A DNA stretch of 64,000 nt, from assembly GCA_002404895.1 (NCBI GenBank), contig DHKO01000015.1, positions 21,379 to 85,378 on the forward strand, written 5' to 3'. This DNA comes from Treponema sp. UBA4692. Lineage in GTDB: Bacteria; Spirochaetota; Spirochaetia; Treponematales; Treponemataceae. Of this stretch, positions 21,480 through 29,958 are shown piece by piece. The notes beneath the pieces were generated by a model, which was not told the origin of the DNA, searched no databases, and saw nothing but the letters and a program-made list of their open reading frames with translations. The translations under genes were made by a program, and so were the position numbers. Each line of letters opens with the position of its first letter. Position 1 is the first letter of the stretch.

Positions 21480-22477
21480 TGATAAAAAGTTTGCTTTGGA
21501 AAGTTGAGTCGTTTATTAGAAATTTTTCTTTGAAAAATGCAATTCAGTGTTCTTTGATTACTTGCGGCGTTTGCGTTGCCATTCTTGGAGGCGCGGTTGT
21601 TTTTGGAAACCGTTCGTTTGTGCGCGAAAGCGAAAACGGTCAGGGCGGCCTTGAAACTCCGGGAATGCCTGTTGTTACAGAAGAGACTGCGGCGATTATT
21701 GAAAGCGGTTCTCAGCCGAATTTGCCATCAGAAGATTCTTATAATTTGTCTTATATTTCTTACCGGGTTAGAAAAGGCGATATGGTCGGCGTGATTGCTG
21801 AAAATTTCGGAGTTACGCAGGATTCAATCATAAGCGTGAACAGCATCCGTTCTTCAAGATTGATTCAGATTGGTCAATTTTTGAAGATTCCGACAATGCC
21901 GGGAATTCTTTACACTGTGAAAAAATCCGGAGAGACTCCAAAATCGATTTCAGAAAAATACGAGGTTGACGCTGAAAAATTCGCCGCCGTGAATCATGTT
22001 GCGCTTGAAGCGTCTTACGAGGCTGGCGAAACAGTTTTTGTTCCTGATGCGGAGCTTGACTGGGTTACTAGACAAGAAATCAACGGAGATTTGTTCAAAA
22101 AACCGATTCATGCGCATTGGTACCGTTCTTCAAGATTCGGCTGGCGCGCAAGTCCTTTTACTGGAAAGCGTTCTTATCATTCTGGCGTAGACATGGCTTG
22201 CCCGACTGGAACTTCGATTTTTGCCGCAATGCCTGGGAAAGTTACCGCGACCGGCTACAACACAACTTACGGAAACTACGTGATTGTTGCCCATCATTCT
22301 GGCTACAAGACGCTTTACGGTCATATGAGCGCGATTCTCTGCACGAAAGGACAGTATGTGACTCAGGACACGAGAATCGGACGCGTTGGAAGCACAGGCT
22401 TGAGCACCGGCCCGCACTTGCACTTCACAGTTTTCAAGAACGGAAAGCAAATCAATCCTGAAAATCTCTGGAACTAA
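21476..22477 (+). CDS. LysM-containing M23 peptidase
   Basis: A 333-residue envelope protein with an N-terminal membrane anchor (residues ~21-43), two LysM-type domains (YRVRKGDMVGVIAENFGVT and YTVKKSGETPKSISEKYEVD) and a C-terminal M23 metallopeptidase domain. Zinc ligands are visible in SYHSGVDMA (H...D) and GPHLHFTV (HxH). It should bind and either cut peptidoglycan or act as a regulator; the catalytic set looks intact. It is coupled to rlmE by a four-base overlap. Confidence 0.92.
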   Translation: MMIKSLLWKVESFIRNFSLKNAIQCSLITCGVCVAILGGAVVFGNRSFVRESENGQGGLETPGMPVVTEETAAIIESGSQPNLPSEDSYNLSYISYRVRKGDMVGVIAENFGVTQDSIISVNSIRSSRLIQIGQFLKIPTMPGILYTVKKSGETPKSISEKYEVDAEKFAAVNHVALEASYEAGETVFVPDAELDWVTRQEINGDLFKKPIHAHWYRSSRFGWRASPFTGKRSYHSGVDMACPTGTSIFAAMPGKVTATGYNTTYGNYVIVAHHSGYKTLYGHMSAILCTKGQYVTQDTRIGRVGSTGLSTGPHLHFTVFKNGKQINPENLWN

Positions 22478-22486
22478 AACCAAATC

Positions 22487-23095
22487 TTAATTTCCAGAAA
22501 AATGCCTTTCTTTGCAGTTTGTCTCGTCGGTGAGGCTGCTTATCTTCTTGATGAAGAAATCGAGATTCGAGGCGATGAAAATTGCGCAGTACGCTGTGAT
22601 TACGATTCCGAATGTGATGTAAAAAAACGTGTTCGCTTCTTCGTTGCCGAGTTTTGCCGCTGTGAACGAGTAAGTTGTCATAAACAAAAGCATTAAAATT
22701 CCGCAGACAATCCATTTTGCCATTGAGACAGGCTTTATCTTAAAATTTTCTGTTGACCAGCGCGGATTTGCAGCTTTTAGAATCGCGCTGATTTTTGAGT
22801 CAGTAATCGGAACAGAAACTTTCAGCGGTTCTGAAGCGTATTTTTCGGCTTTTGAAAGATAGCGGACTTGCGTGCGGCATTTTTTGCATTTTAGAAGATG
22901 AAACGTAACATCGAGCGGAATCCGTTCCTGCTTGTCGAGCATAAGAAATTTGTCCATCATCTTGTCGCATTTGCTTCGAGCCTCTTCGCTTATCCGGGCT
23001 TCACTTTGCTTCGTTTCGCTTTTTATCATTTCTGTTTGTTTCATCGTGTTTTTCTGTTCTGTTTCGTTTTTGATTTTTGATTTTTCACTTTTCAT
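22487..23095 (-). CDS. Anti-sigma factor-like zinc-finger membrane protein
   Basis: A 202-residue protein encoded directly after an ECF sigma factor and overlapping it by 11 bases. The N-terminal cytoplasmic half carries a zinc-binding anti-sigma pattern, DVTFHLLKCKKCRTQ (HxxxCxxC). Two membrane helices follow (residues ~128-146 and ~157-176). The first ~35 residues are a charged Lys/Glu/Thr stretch. It probably holds the sigma factor inactive at the membrane. GGAGG lies eight bases before the start. Confidence 0.8.
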   Translation of the reverse strand: MKSEKSKIKNETEQKNTMKQTEMIKSETKQSEARISEEARSKCDKMMDKFLMLDKQERIPLDVTFHLLKCKKCRTQVRYLSKAEKYASEPLKVSVPITDSKISAILKAANPRWSTENFKIKPVSMAKWIVCGILMLLFMTTYSFTAAKLGNEEANTFFYITFGIVITAYCAIFIASNLDFFIKKISSLTDETNCKERHFSGN

Positions 23096-23666
23096 AATAA
23101 AATTCCTCCAGTTTTTCCTTTAGAATCTTTTTTGCCCTAAAAATGTGCGATTTTATTGTGTTTACAGGAATTCCTGTTATTTTGCTGATTTCGGCGTGCG
23201 AGTTGTCGTAGTAGAAATAAAGCTCGATGCATATCGCGTAGTTTTCTGGCAGCTCGCGAACGGCTTCGTTCACTGCGGCGGCGGTTATTCTTCGGATTTC
23301 GTTTTTTTCAGGCGAATAGTCTTTGTCTAAAATTGACTCCTCGTTTGAAAGCGGAAGAAATTCTTTCCGCCTGTTTTTTGCGTTCACAGCTGTGTTGTAA
23401 GCGATTGACGTAAGCCAGGTTGAGAAACTCGATTTTCCCTGAAAATTTTTAAGATTTGTGTAAATCTTGATGAAAACGTCCTGAACAAAATCTTCCGAGT
23501 CTGTCTGATTCTTGAAAAAACTCATTCCGAGCGCGAAAATTCTTTTTTTATAGTACGAGATAAGCCTTGCGAACGATTTTTCATCTCCTTCGAGAGCCGT
23601 TTTTATAAGAGAATTGTCGCGCCGTTCTGTGATGATTTGTTCGAGAGAACGCAGTCTATTTTTCAT
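23085..23666 (-). CDS. ECF-type RNA polymerase sigma factor
   Basis: A 193-residue sigma-70 family protein with only regions 2 and 4, as in ECF sigmas. Region 2 includes FARLISYYKKRIFALGMSFF and DSEDFVQDVFIKIYTNLKNF; region 4 includes LPENYAICIELYFYYDNSHA and EISKITGIPVNTIKSHIFRA (the helix-turn-helix). A likely self-target promoter lies upstream of the operon. Its start overlaps the upstream membrane-protein gene by 11 bases and its end overlaps the anti-sigma gene. Confidence 0.93.
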   Translation of the reverse strand: MKNRLRSLEQIITERRDNSLIKTALEGDEKSFARLISYYKKRIFALGMSFFKNQTDSEDFVQDVFIKIYTNLKNFQGKSSFSTWLTSIAYNTAVNAKNRRKEFLPLSNEESILDKDYSPEKNEIRRITAAAVNEAVRELPENYAICIELYFYYDNSHAEISKITGIPVNTIKSHIFRAKKILKEKLEEFYYEK

Positions 23667-24018
23667 CAGAAATTTTGTCTTTGCTTTTTTCCCAGTCGTT
23701 GAGCTTGTAGAAAATCAGGAGCGCGACTCCGACTGTAAAAGGAATGAGTCCGCCTAAAATCGCGTTTGATTTTCCGTTCAGAATTATGAAGAAAACTGAA
23801 AGCGAAAATCCGACCGTTGCGAGCAAAAGTCCAATCAAAAGAACGTAAGCCTTGTAGTTAAATGCGGATTTTTCTGGAATTCCGTTTTCAATGCGCATTT
23901 TGTGTTCTGTGTGCTGCCATAAAATAGTTAGCAAAATTATCGTGCCGGCAATGGCGATTCCTGCAATCGGAATTATAGCGATTATGACCTGAGCCGCCGG
24001 GGAAGTGATAGCGTTCAT
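23656..24018 (-). CDS. Small three-span membrane protein heading the ECF operon
   Basis: A 120-residue protein with about three membrane helices (residues ~12-34, ~54-75 and ~83-103) and a charged C-terminal tail (KLNDWEKSKDKISDEK). It resembles the DUF6249-type small membrane proteins often next to ECF sigma genes, though I am unsure of that assignment. Context suggests it senses or tunes the envelope stress response controlled by the sigma/anti-sigma pair. GGAGG lies six bases before the start. Confidence 0.7.
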   Translation of the reverse strand: MNAITSPAAQVIIAIIPIAGIAIAGTIILLTILWQHTEHKMRIENGIPEKSAFNYKAYVLLIGLLLATVGFSLSVFFIILNGKSNAILGGLIPFTVGVALLIFYKLNDWEKSKDKISDEK

Positions 24019-24033
24019 TTTTGCCTCCGTTTT

Positions 24034-24062
24034 TTAGACACAATTTGTGAAAAGTGGTTGCA
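24034..24062 (-). promoter_or_regulatory. Putative ECF-dependent autoregulatory promoter
   Basis: Minus strand: TGCAACC (24062-24056), 16-base spacer, GTCTAA (24039-24034). The GCAACC/GTCTA pair is a known style of ECF sigma promoter and differs from the sigma70 promoters elsewhere in the window. Confidence 0.6.
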
Positions 24063-24077
24063 AGCAGTTTTTTCCTT

Positions 24078-24551
24078 TTAGTTCAGAAAAATGTAGTCCT
24101 TGAAATAAATTTTTGAAATTTTTCCAAGCACGAGATTTGAATTTATCTGGCTTAAAATCTCGTTTTTGATTTGCTCTTCAGTCATCGAGACAAGCTCGTT
24201 TTTCGTTTTCGATGAAAAATAAGCGTTGAAAACGGCTTTTACCGCGACAAGTTTCCGGTCAAGCTCTTCGTAAAGCTGCGTGTCGCTTTCATCGTATTCA
24301 AGCCACGGATTCACAACGAGAACGTGCCTTATTTGGTCTTTGTCGATTTTTGTCGTGATTCTTTGAAGTCCGATTAAGTCGAACGCCGCATTGTTTTTTT
24401 GAAGAAGCGATTCAGACTCGATTTTTCGTAGGCCCGCGCCTGGAACCGCATTTTTTGTGCATAGAAAAACCGCGCTCGCCGCGATGATTCCAAACGAAAT
24501 CACAAGCGCAAGCGACAAAAGAATTTTATTGAAAGTAAGTTTTTTCTTCAT
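24078..24551 (-). CDS. fliL: FliL-like flagellar basal-body-associated protein
   Basis: A 157-residue single-span membrane protein (helix ~12-31) with a periplasmic domain that fits FliL: VVNPWLEYDESDTQLYEELD, a central SSKTKNELVSMTEEQIKNEI, and the ending LGKISKIYFKDYIFLN. FliL family proteins modulate stator function of the flagellar motor. It stands outside a flagellar operon, between the ECF operon and hflX, so it may be a second FliL paralogue. Confidence 0.72.
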   Translation of the reverse strand: MKKKLTFNKILLSLALVISFGIIAASAVFLCTKNAVPGAGLRKIESESLLQKNNAAFDLIGLQRITTKIDKDQIRHVLVVNPWLEYDESDTQLYEELDRKLVAVKAVFNAYFSSKTKNELVSMTEEQIKNEILSQINSNLVLGKISKIYFKDYIFLN

Positions 24552-24581
24552 TTTTTTGATTTTTATCTGAAAACCGCAGTT

Positions 24582-25874
24582 TTAATCTTGAATTTCGTAA
24601 GACGACAAAAGATTTGAAAGCCGGGAATTTTTTCTAAGCTCGCCGCCTTTCGCCTTTATGTGAACTCCGTCGTCAAGCCAGTTTTCCTCGAGAATCAGGC
24701 CTGTTTTTCTGACTTCGTTTAAAAGCGTGATTTTTTCGAGCGGAATAACGTAATTTTTTTCGCGGCCCATAAGCTCGTCGCAAATTCTGTCAAAAAGCTC
24801 GCTGAATCCTTCATGAGTTTTCGCCGAAATTTTCACCGCGTCTGGAAAAAGGCTTTCAAGACGCGAAAGATGCTGAAGCGCGAACGGGTCGGCGTTTTCT
24901 TTGTCCTGAAGCTTGTCGATTTTATTAAGGACGACAATTTTTGGAATCTCGTCAGCTTTTATTTCTTTTAGAACTTTGCAGACCGTGTCATATTGAAATT
25001 CCGCCTTTAAGTCGCTTGAATCAAGAACAAGAAGAATCAAGTCTGCGCGCTGGGCTTCTTCAAGAGTCGATTTGAAAGCGTTTACGAGAGAGTGCGGAAG
25101 ATTCGAGATAAATCCGACTGTGTCCGTGAGCAGAATATTTGTTCCGCTTGCGTTTTTCAGCTGGAGTTTTCGCGTTGTAGGGTCGAGCGTCGCAAAAAGC
25201 TTGTCCTCAACAAAAACATCAGCTCCTGTTAGAGCGTTCAAAAGAGATGATTTTCCTGCGTTTGTGTAGCCGGCAAGCGCGCATGATGGAAGCGGAACCC
25301 GCTCGCGTTTTTTTCGTTGAGTTTCGCGGTCTTTTACAACCTGCTCAAGCTCACGTTTTACCTGAGCTGTTTTCTCGCGGACTTGCCGCATATCAAGCTC
25401 AAGCTGCGTTTCTCCAGAGCCTTTCGAGCCGAAATTTCCGCCGCGCTGGCGCGCCATATCTCCGTAGGAATGTGCAAGCCGAGGAAGCGAATATTGAAGC
25501 CGTGCAAGCTGAACTTGCAGAACTGCTTCTTTTGTCTGCGCGCGCTGCGCAAAAATCCGCAGAATAACTTCCTGTCTGTCAAAAACTGGAATTTCCGCAA
25601 GTTTCTCCCAGTTGCGCTGTTTTCTCGGCTCAAGAATAAAATCAAAAATTATAGCGTCCGCTTCAAGCTCCTTTGCAAGCGATGCAATCTCTTCCGCCTT
25701 TCCTTTTCCCATTCCGTACGCCGGCGTTATTTCCATCCGCGTCAAAACAACTGAGCGCGCAATTTCAAGACCGAGTGTTGAAACAAGCCCTTCAAGCTCG
25801 GAAATATCATCATCAGGCTGTCCTACCAGAATCGCTCTGATTTTCCGTTCCTGTTCCTCTTTTACTTCATACAT
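24582..25874 (-). CDS. hflX: GTPase HflX
   Basis: A 430-residue ribosome-associated GTPase that splits or rescues stalled ribosomes (known for the family). The N-terminal HflX domain includes FDFILEPRKQRNWEKLAEIP and the Gly-rich RQRGGNFGSKGSGETQLELD linker; the G domain has GYTNAGKSSLLNAL (G1), DTVGFISNLPH (G3) and VLNKIDK (G4). The start at 25874 (MYEVKEEQ) is chosen because a -10 box ends seven bases upstream. Earlier in-frame Met codons lie upstream of that promoter. Confidence 0.95.
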   Translation of the reverse strand: MYEVKEEQERKIRAILVGQPDDDISELEGLVSTLGLEIARSVVLTRMEITPAYGMGKGKAEEIASLAKELEADAIIFDFILEPRKQRNWEKLAEIPVFDRQEVILRIFAQRAQTKEAVLQVQLARLQYSLPRLAHSYGDMARQRGGNFGSKGSGETQLELDMRQVREKTAQVKRELEQVVKDRETQRKKRERVPLPSCALAGYTNAGKSSLLNALTGADVFVEDKLFATLDPTTRKLQLKNASGTNILLTDTVGFISNLPHSLVNAFKSTLEEAQRADLILLVLDSSDLKAEFQYDTVCKVLKEIKADEIPKIVVLNKIDKLQDKENADPFALQHLSRLESLFPDAVKISAKTHEGFSELFDRICDELMGREKNYVIPLEKITLLNEVRKTGLILEENWLDDGVHIKAKGGELRKNSRLSNLLSSYEIQD

Positions 25875-25881
25875 ATTGAAA

Positions 25882-25909
25882 AATCTATCCGAAATTGATA
25901 AAAAATCAA
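25882..25909 (-). promoter_or_regulatory. Promoter of hflX, predicting a leaderless mRNA
   Basis: Minus strand: TTGATT (25909-25904), 16-base spacer, TAGATT (25887-25882), seven bases, then ATG. No ribosome site. Confidence 0.65.
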
Positions 25910-25944
25910 AGTACAAATTCCGAAAATAAAAGATAGAGAACATT

Positions 25945-28800
25945 ATGACTTCTGCCCAGAAAGTCGCATCTAGTCTCTTGGTTTCGGTTCTTGCTTTTTC
26001 GGTTTTTGCAGTTGCCGCTTTTTCAGGATTGTTCGATTTCGTTGAAATAAAATTTTATCAGCCTGCCGTAAAGCAATTAAAAGAACAGAAACTTGACGAG
26101 ATAAAAGATGCGGAAAATGAATATTTGGAAAATCTCATGACGCGTTTTAACATTTTTGAAATGGAAAAAGATGTTAAGACTTATGCCGACTTGCGTCCTG
26201 ATGATATTTCTGTCCAAAAACGTGAAAAACTTCGCTCGGCTTTAATGACCGAAACTGCGGCTTTGCTTGGAATTCGGCTTGTTGACGACAACGGAAGCAA
26301 TGTTTATTTTTCAACTTTCGATTCCGACAAGATAAAAAGCGCGAAAGGCACTGTTTCCTATAAAAATTACGATTCGCTGAACGAATTTCCTTTTGAGCTA
26401 GTGAAATCTTCCGACTGGATTTCAGAAAATGCGCCGTCCGACGACAAGGGCAGAGTGATAAAGGATACAAGGCTTAACCGTCTGATTTTTTCTTTTCCGT
26501 TTTATGACTCAAAAAATCTTTTCCGCGGAACTTTGCTTTTTTACTGCGACGCGAGCCATATTAACCGCTATCTTTTCAGCAGAAATTTAATCGACTTGAA
26601 CGGATTTTGCGTTCTTGTTGCGGCGGAGAACGGCGACTCAAAATTCGATGCCGGTTTTGGCGGATACGTTTTTGGACTTCCGAACTTTGGAAGAAAATCT
26701 GCGGAACAGCAGATTCTTTCTGAATGGAAAGAAAATCCTGAAAAATCGTTCTGGAAAATGGCTTTCGAGAAAAATGAAAGCGCAGAAAATCTTTCAAATT
26801 CTGAAAAATTGAAAGAATCTCCGAAAATAAAAAATCTTGACGAAAAATTGTTGAAATTTGAAAAAACTTCTGAAAAAATTGATAATTCCGAAAAATTCTC
26901 GAATTTAAAAAATTCTGACGAAGAATCTGACCCGAAATCTTACTTTGTATTCTCTAAAAAACTCGGCCGAAGCGACGCGGGATTTGTCGCGGCAATTTAC
27001 GATGAAAACGAGCTGAAATTCCCGAGATTTCTGCGGCTTCTCTTGCTTGTGAGCGCGTTTATAACTTTTTATCTCGTTGTTTTTTTGATTTTCAGCTTTA
27101 AGCACGACGACCTTGTTGTTGTAAAATCGAAAATCGCTTCCTTTAAAAAGCAGTTTGTCCGCCAGTATAAAAAAATGGCTGAAATTGAAAACGACAGCGA
27201 CTTGGAGCTTCACAAAAAAAATCTTGAGGAAAGCATAAAGAAAAGTCTCGGGCGGCTTGCCGTAAAATACGAGCCGGAATTTCAGAATCTTTTTGAAAAA
27301 TGCTGGAACGAAATTCTCCTTGAAATCGAAAAACCGTATGCGATGATTCCGAAAGACAGCGTTGTTGTGAGCAAGAATGAGCTTCGCGAAATTTTGGAAG
27401 ACATCGTGGGCAGCGGAAAATTCAAAGTGAACGCGGTTGAAACAGAACAGCCGTCTGCTCTTGCGATAGAATCTGTGCAGAAAACTGAAGAAAATGTTTC
27501 GTCTGAAAGCAAAATTGCGGAAAATGGCGGCTTGCAGGCGGAAAATTTTCCACTTGAAAGCCAAAATTCCGAAAAAGACGAAATCGAATCTCTTGAAGTT
27601 CCTGACGATGAGATTGAGTCTCTCGAACCTGCTGACGAAGAAATTGAGTCTCTCGAGCCGGCTGATGAGGATGAAAATCCTGCGGAGAACGAAGATTCTG
27701 ATAATGTGGAAGAGCTTGAAACCATTGACGAAGAAAATGACGGCGTGGAAGATTTAGAGCCTGTTGATGAAATTGAAGAATTGGAACCGCTCGACGATGA
27801 AGAAAAAAGCGATTCCGTGGAAGAATTGCAGCCTCTTGACGATGTAGAAGAGCTGGCTTCTCTCGAGGCTGAAGAAAAATCTGATGAGAAGCCAAAAACT
27901 TCGCTGGCTTCAACTGAAGAAAAAACAGGCGATTCTCCTATGTCTGGAGAAAATTTGGAAACAGCAGCAACTTCAATTAAGGAAAATCAGGCTTTGCCAA
28001 AAGAACCTTTTGATGAAAAATCGGATTTTGATGATGTTTACAAGGACGAGCCATTTCTTGAAAAAATCGATTTGGGCATGCCGGAAACGAAAGCTTCTTT
28101 TTCGGATTCAAAAACCGAAAATGATATAATCGACAATTTCAGCACGGAAAATCTTGATTACGCTTTTCTCGATGAAGAGCCTGCGAAAACTTCAGAAAGT
28201 CCTAAAAATCCGAAAAATTTGCCGGACATTTTTGATTCTTCTGATGAGAAAAAATCGCCGGAAAATTCTGAAAGTTCTTCGTTGCCTGAAAACGAAAACG
28301 GTTCTGAAAAAAAAATTGCCTCAAATTCGCCTCGAAATCTTGAAATGCAAGCTGGAAATGATTCTTCTTCTGAAATTTTATCTGAAAATCCGGATGATTT
28401 TTCAAAAAACTATGAAGAAAAAAAATCAGACTCCGATAATATTATAGCGGCTGGGAAAGACGCTCGTCCTGAAAAAGAATTCGAGCAGGCTTCGGAAAGC
28501 AAAAAATTGCCGGAGCTTGAGAGCGGGCGTGCGGAGATAGCTGAAACAAAAAATCAAAACGATACAGAGGAGATTTCGGCTCTTGAGGAGCTTGAAAGTC
28601 CGGAGGAAACAATGCCATTTTCATTCATTCAAATTGCGGCTAACGACACAAATCTTACAGAGCTTAGAGCAGAGGTTTCAGATACTATCGTTCAGAACAG
28701 CGACGGAACTTTCCGGATTGCAGACAAATCGGCTTATTATTCAAACAAAGGAATCGACTTGAATTTGAAAAAACTTGTTGATTCTGTCTTGAAAAATTAA
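25945..28800 (+). CDS. Large membrane protein with sensor-like domain and acidic repeats
   Basis: A 951-residue protein with an N-terminal membrane helix (~10-32), an extracytoplasmic domain of ~320 residues resembling a Cache-type sensor in layout, and a second membrane helix (~361-385, LRLLLLVSAFITFYLVVFL). The cytoplasmic half includes a coiled region (residues ~395-470) and then highly acidic repeats of the type ESLEPADEE/ELEPLDDEE between ~545 and ~655. A long Ser/Glu/Asn-rich tail ends in a conserved-looking DLNLKKLVDSVLKN. I recognise no catalytic domain. It overlaps the prepilin-peptidase-like gene by one base (TAATG). Perhaps a spirochaete-specific sensor or scaffold; function unknown. 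Confidence 0.75.
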   Translation: MTSAQKVASSLLVSVLAFSVFAVAAFSGLFDFVEIKFYQPAVKQLKEQKLDEIKDAENEYLENLMTRFNIFEMEKDVKTYADLRPDDISVQKREKLRSALMTETAALLGIRLVDDNGSNVYFSTFDSDKIKSAKGTVSYKNYDSLNEFPFELVKSSDWISENAPSDDKGRVIKDTRLNRLIFSFPFYDSKNLFRGTLLFYCDASHINRYLFSRNLIDLNGFCVLVAAENGDSKFDAGFGGYVFGLPNFGRKSAEQQILSEWKENPEKSFWKMAFEKNESAENLSNSEKLKESPKIKNLDEKLLKFEKTSEKIDNSEKFSNLKNSDEESDPKSYFVFSKKLGRSDAGFVAAIYDENELKFPRFLRLLLLVSAFITFYLVVFLIFSFKHDDLVVVKSKIASFKKQFVRQYKKMAEIENDSDLELHKKNLEESIKKSLGRLAVKYEPEFQNLFEKCWNEILLEIEKPYAMIPKDSVVVSKNELREILEDIVGSGKFKVNAVETEQPSALAIESVQKTEENVSSESKIAENGGLQAENFPLESQNSEKDEIESLEVPDDEIESLEPADEEIESLEPADEDENPAENEDSDNVEELETIDEENDGVEDLEPVDEIEELEPLDDEEKSDSVEELQPLDDVEELASLEAEEKSDEKPKTSLASTEEKTGDSPMSGENLETAATSIKENQALPKEPFDEKSDFDDVYKDEPFLEKIDLGMPETKASFSDSKTENDIIDNFSTENLDYAFLDEEPAKTSESPKNPKNLPDIFDSSDEKKSPENSESSSLPENENGSEKKIASNSPRNLEMQAGNDSSSEILSENPDDFSKNYEEKKSDSDNIIAAGKDARPEKEFEQASESKKLPELESGRAEIAETKNQNDTEEISALEELESPEETMPFSFIQIAANDTNLTELRAEVSDTIVQNSDGTFRIADKSAYYSNKGIDLNLKKLVDSVLKN

Positions 28801-29291
28801 TGTTTTCAAAGATTTTCCTGATAGAAACTTTTATTTTTTTGATTTTCGCCATTCCACTGTCGATAATGGACGTGAAAAAGCTTCGGATTTCGCTTTTTTA
28901 CACATTTCTAGGAATGGCGGCTTTTTTTGTATTTAGAATTTTTTATTTTTCATCGATAGATTCTTTTGCTTCATTTTTTTATCAGATGAAAATTTGCGCG
29001 GTTTCAGTTTTTTCTGCCGCGCTCGCGCTTTTTTTGACGCGGATTTTTTCCGGCGGCGGACTTGGAATCGGCGACATAATTTTTGGAATGTTTTCCGCGC
29101 TTTACAGCATTGTCTGGTGGAAAAATCTTGCAGCACTGTTTTTTGCGGCTTTGCTCGGCGTTATTTTTTATCTTTTGCTCGCAGTTTTTTATAAAATTCG
29201 GAAGAGCGAGATTCTTCATCCTGTTTTTGCGATTCCGTTTGTGCCTTTTATTTCTGCCGGAGCGATTTTGGCGAGAATCTTTTTTGGATAA
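28800..29291 (+). CDS. Prepilin peptidase-like (A24) membrane protein
   Basis: A 163-residue polytopic membrane protein with five or so helices. Two Asp-containing motifs fit A24 aspartic peptidases: PLSIMDVKKLRIS after the first helix and GGGLGIGDIIFGMFSAL (GxGD-type) in the middle. It lacks the N-terminal methyltransferase domain of PilD, like archaeal-type or TadV/CpaA peptidases. No pilin genes are near. It is translationally coupled (TAATG) to the 951-residue protein, so that protein may be its functional partner. Assignment is by motif only. Confidence 0.7.
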   Translation: MFSKIFLIETFIFLIFAIPLSIMDVKKLRISLFYTFLGMAAFFVFRIFYFSSIDSFASFFYQMKICAVSVFSAALALFLTRIFSGGGLGIGDIIFGMFSALYSIVWWKNLAALFFAALLGVIFYLLLAVFYKIRKSEILHPVFAIPFVPFISAGAILARIFFG

Positions 29292-29368
29292 TTTTTACGA
29301 TTTTTGATTTTGTTTCGTTTTAAGGCAGTTTTTTTGAAACTTAAAATTTTAGCGGAAATTCTGTCAAT

Positions 29369-29440
29369 TTTGGAAGAAAAAGAGATTGAAAGAGGAAAAG
29401 AAACCTTTTTGAAAAGGTGGTGTTTCCTCTTTTCTATTTT
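29369..29440. repeat. Interspersed nested-hairpin repeat, copy 1
   Basis: Outer stem AGAGGAAA (29391) with TTTCCTCT (29423), inner stem ACCTTTT-TG-AAAAGGT (29403-29418), preceded by TTTTGGAAGAAAAAG. The same unit occurs at 51849-51920 with paired base changes in the outer stem. It lies directly upstream of the thioesterase gene. Confidence 0.7.
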
Positions 29441-29465
29441 TTGTGAAAAACGCTATCATTTAAGA

Positions 29466-29876
29466 ATGAAATATTATACAAAATTTAAAGTCAGAACATA
29501 CGAATGTGATTCCTATGGCCACGTGAACAACGCGAATTATCTTAACTATCTTGAATTTGGAAGAATGGATTATTTGCAGCAGGCTGGATTTGATTATCAG
29601 GGATGCGTGAAGGCGGGATTTTATCTTTACGTTACGCACGTTGATATTTATTACAAGGCTTCCGCTTTTTTTGACGACGAGCTTACAATTGAGACAGAGC
29701 CGGTGAAAATCGGGGCTGTTTCCGGGCAGATTCATCAGATTATCAGAAAAAATGACGGAACGGTCTGCACTGAGGCTGATGTCACCTGGGCAAGCGTGAA
29801 CAGTTCTTCCGGCCGGCCTGCAAGGCTTCCTGCGGAATTTATGGTTGCCGGTTTGAATCCTGAATACAACAAATAA
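29466..29876 (+). CDS. Acyl-CoA thioesterase, hotdog (4HBT) family
   Basis: A 136-residue hotdog-fold protein. The N-terminal segment VRTYECDSYGHVNNANYLNY holds the catalytic-type Asp (D in YECDSYGHVNN) of 4-hydroxybenzoyl-CoA/YbgC-like thioesterases, followed by LEFGRMDYL. Substrate is unknown; it may be an acyl-ACP/CoA. The start at 29466 begins the fold. A longer in-frame ATG at 29304 would place a structured repeat inside the gene and is unlikely. TATCAT ends six bases before ATG, so a leaderless mRNA is possible. Confidence 0.88.
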   Translation: MKYYTKFKVRTYECDSYGHVNNANYLNYLEFGRMDYLQQAGFDYQGCVKAGFYLYVTHVDIYYKASAFFDDELTIETEPVKIGAVSGQIHQIIRKNDGTVCTEADVTWASVNSSSGRPARLPAEFMVAGLNPEYNK

Positions 29877-29935
29877 AAAAAGCTGTTCATCTTGAAGCGT
29901 TTTTTGCCTCAATTTGAACAGCTTTTAATTTTTGA
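29877..29935. terminator. Bidirectional terminator
   Basis: AAAAGCTGTTCA and TTGAACAGCTTTT flank a ~25-base loop; T-runs follow on both strands. It separates the thioesterase and DUF5312-like genes. Confidence 0.8.
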
Positions 29936-29958
29936 TTTTTTTCGATTTTCCAGAGTTT

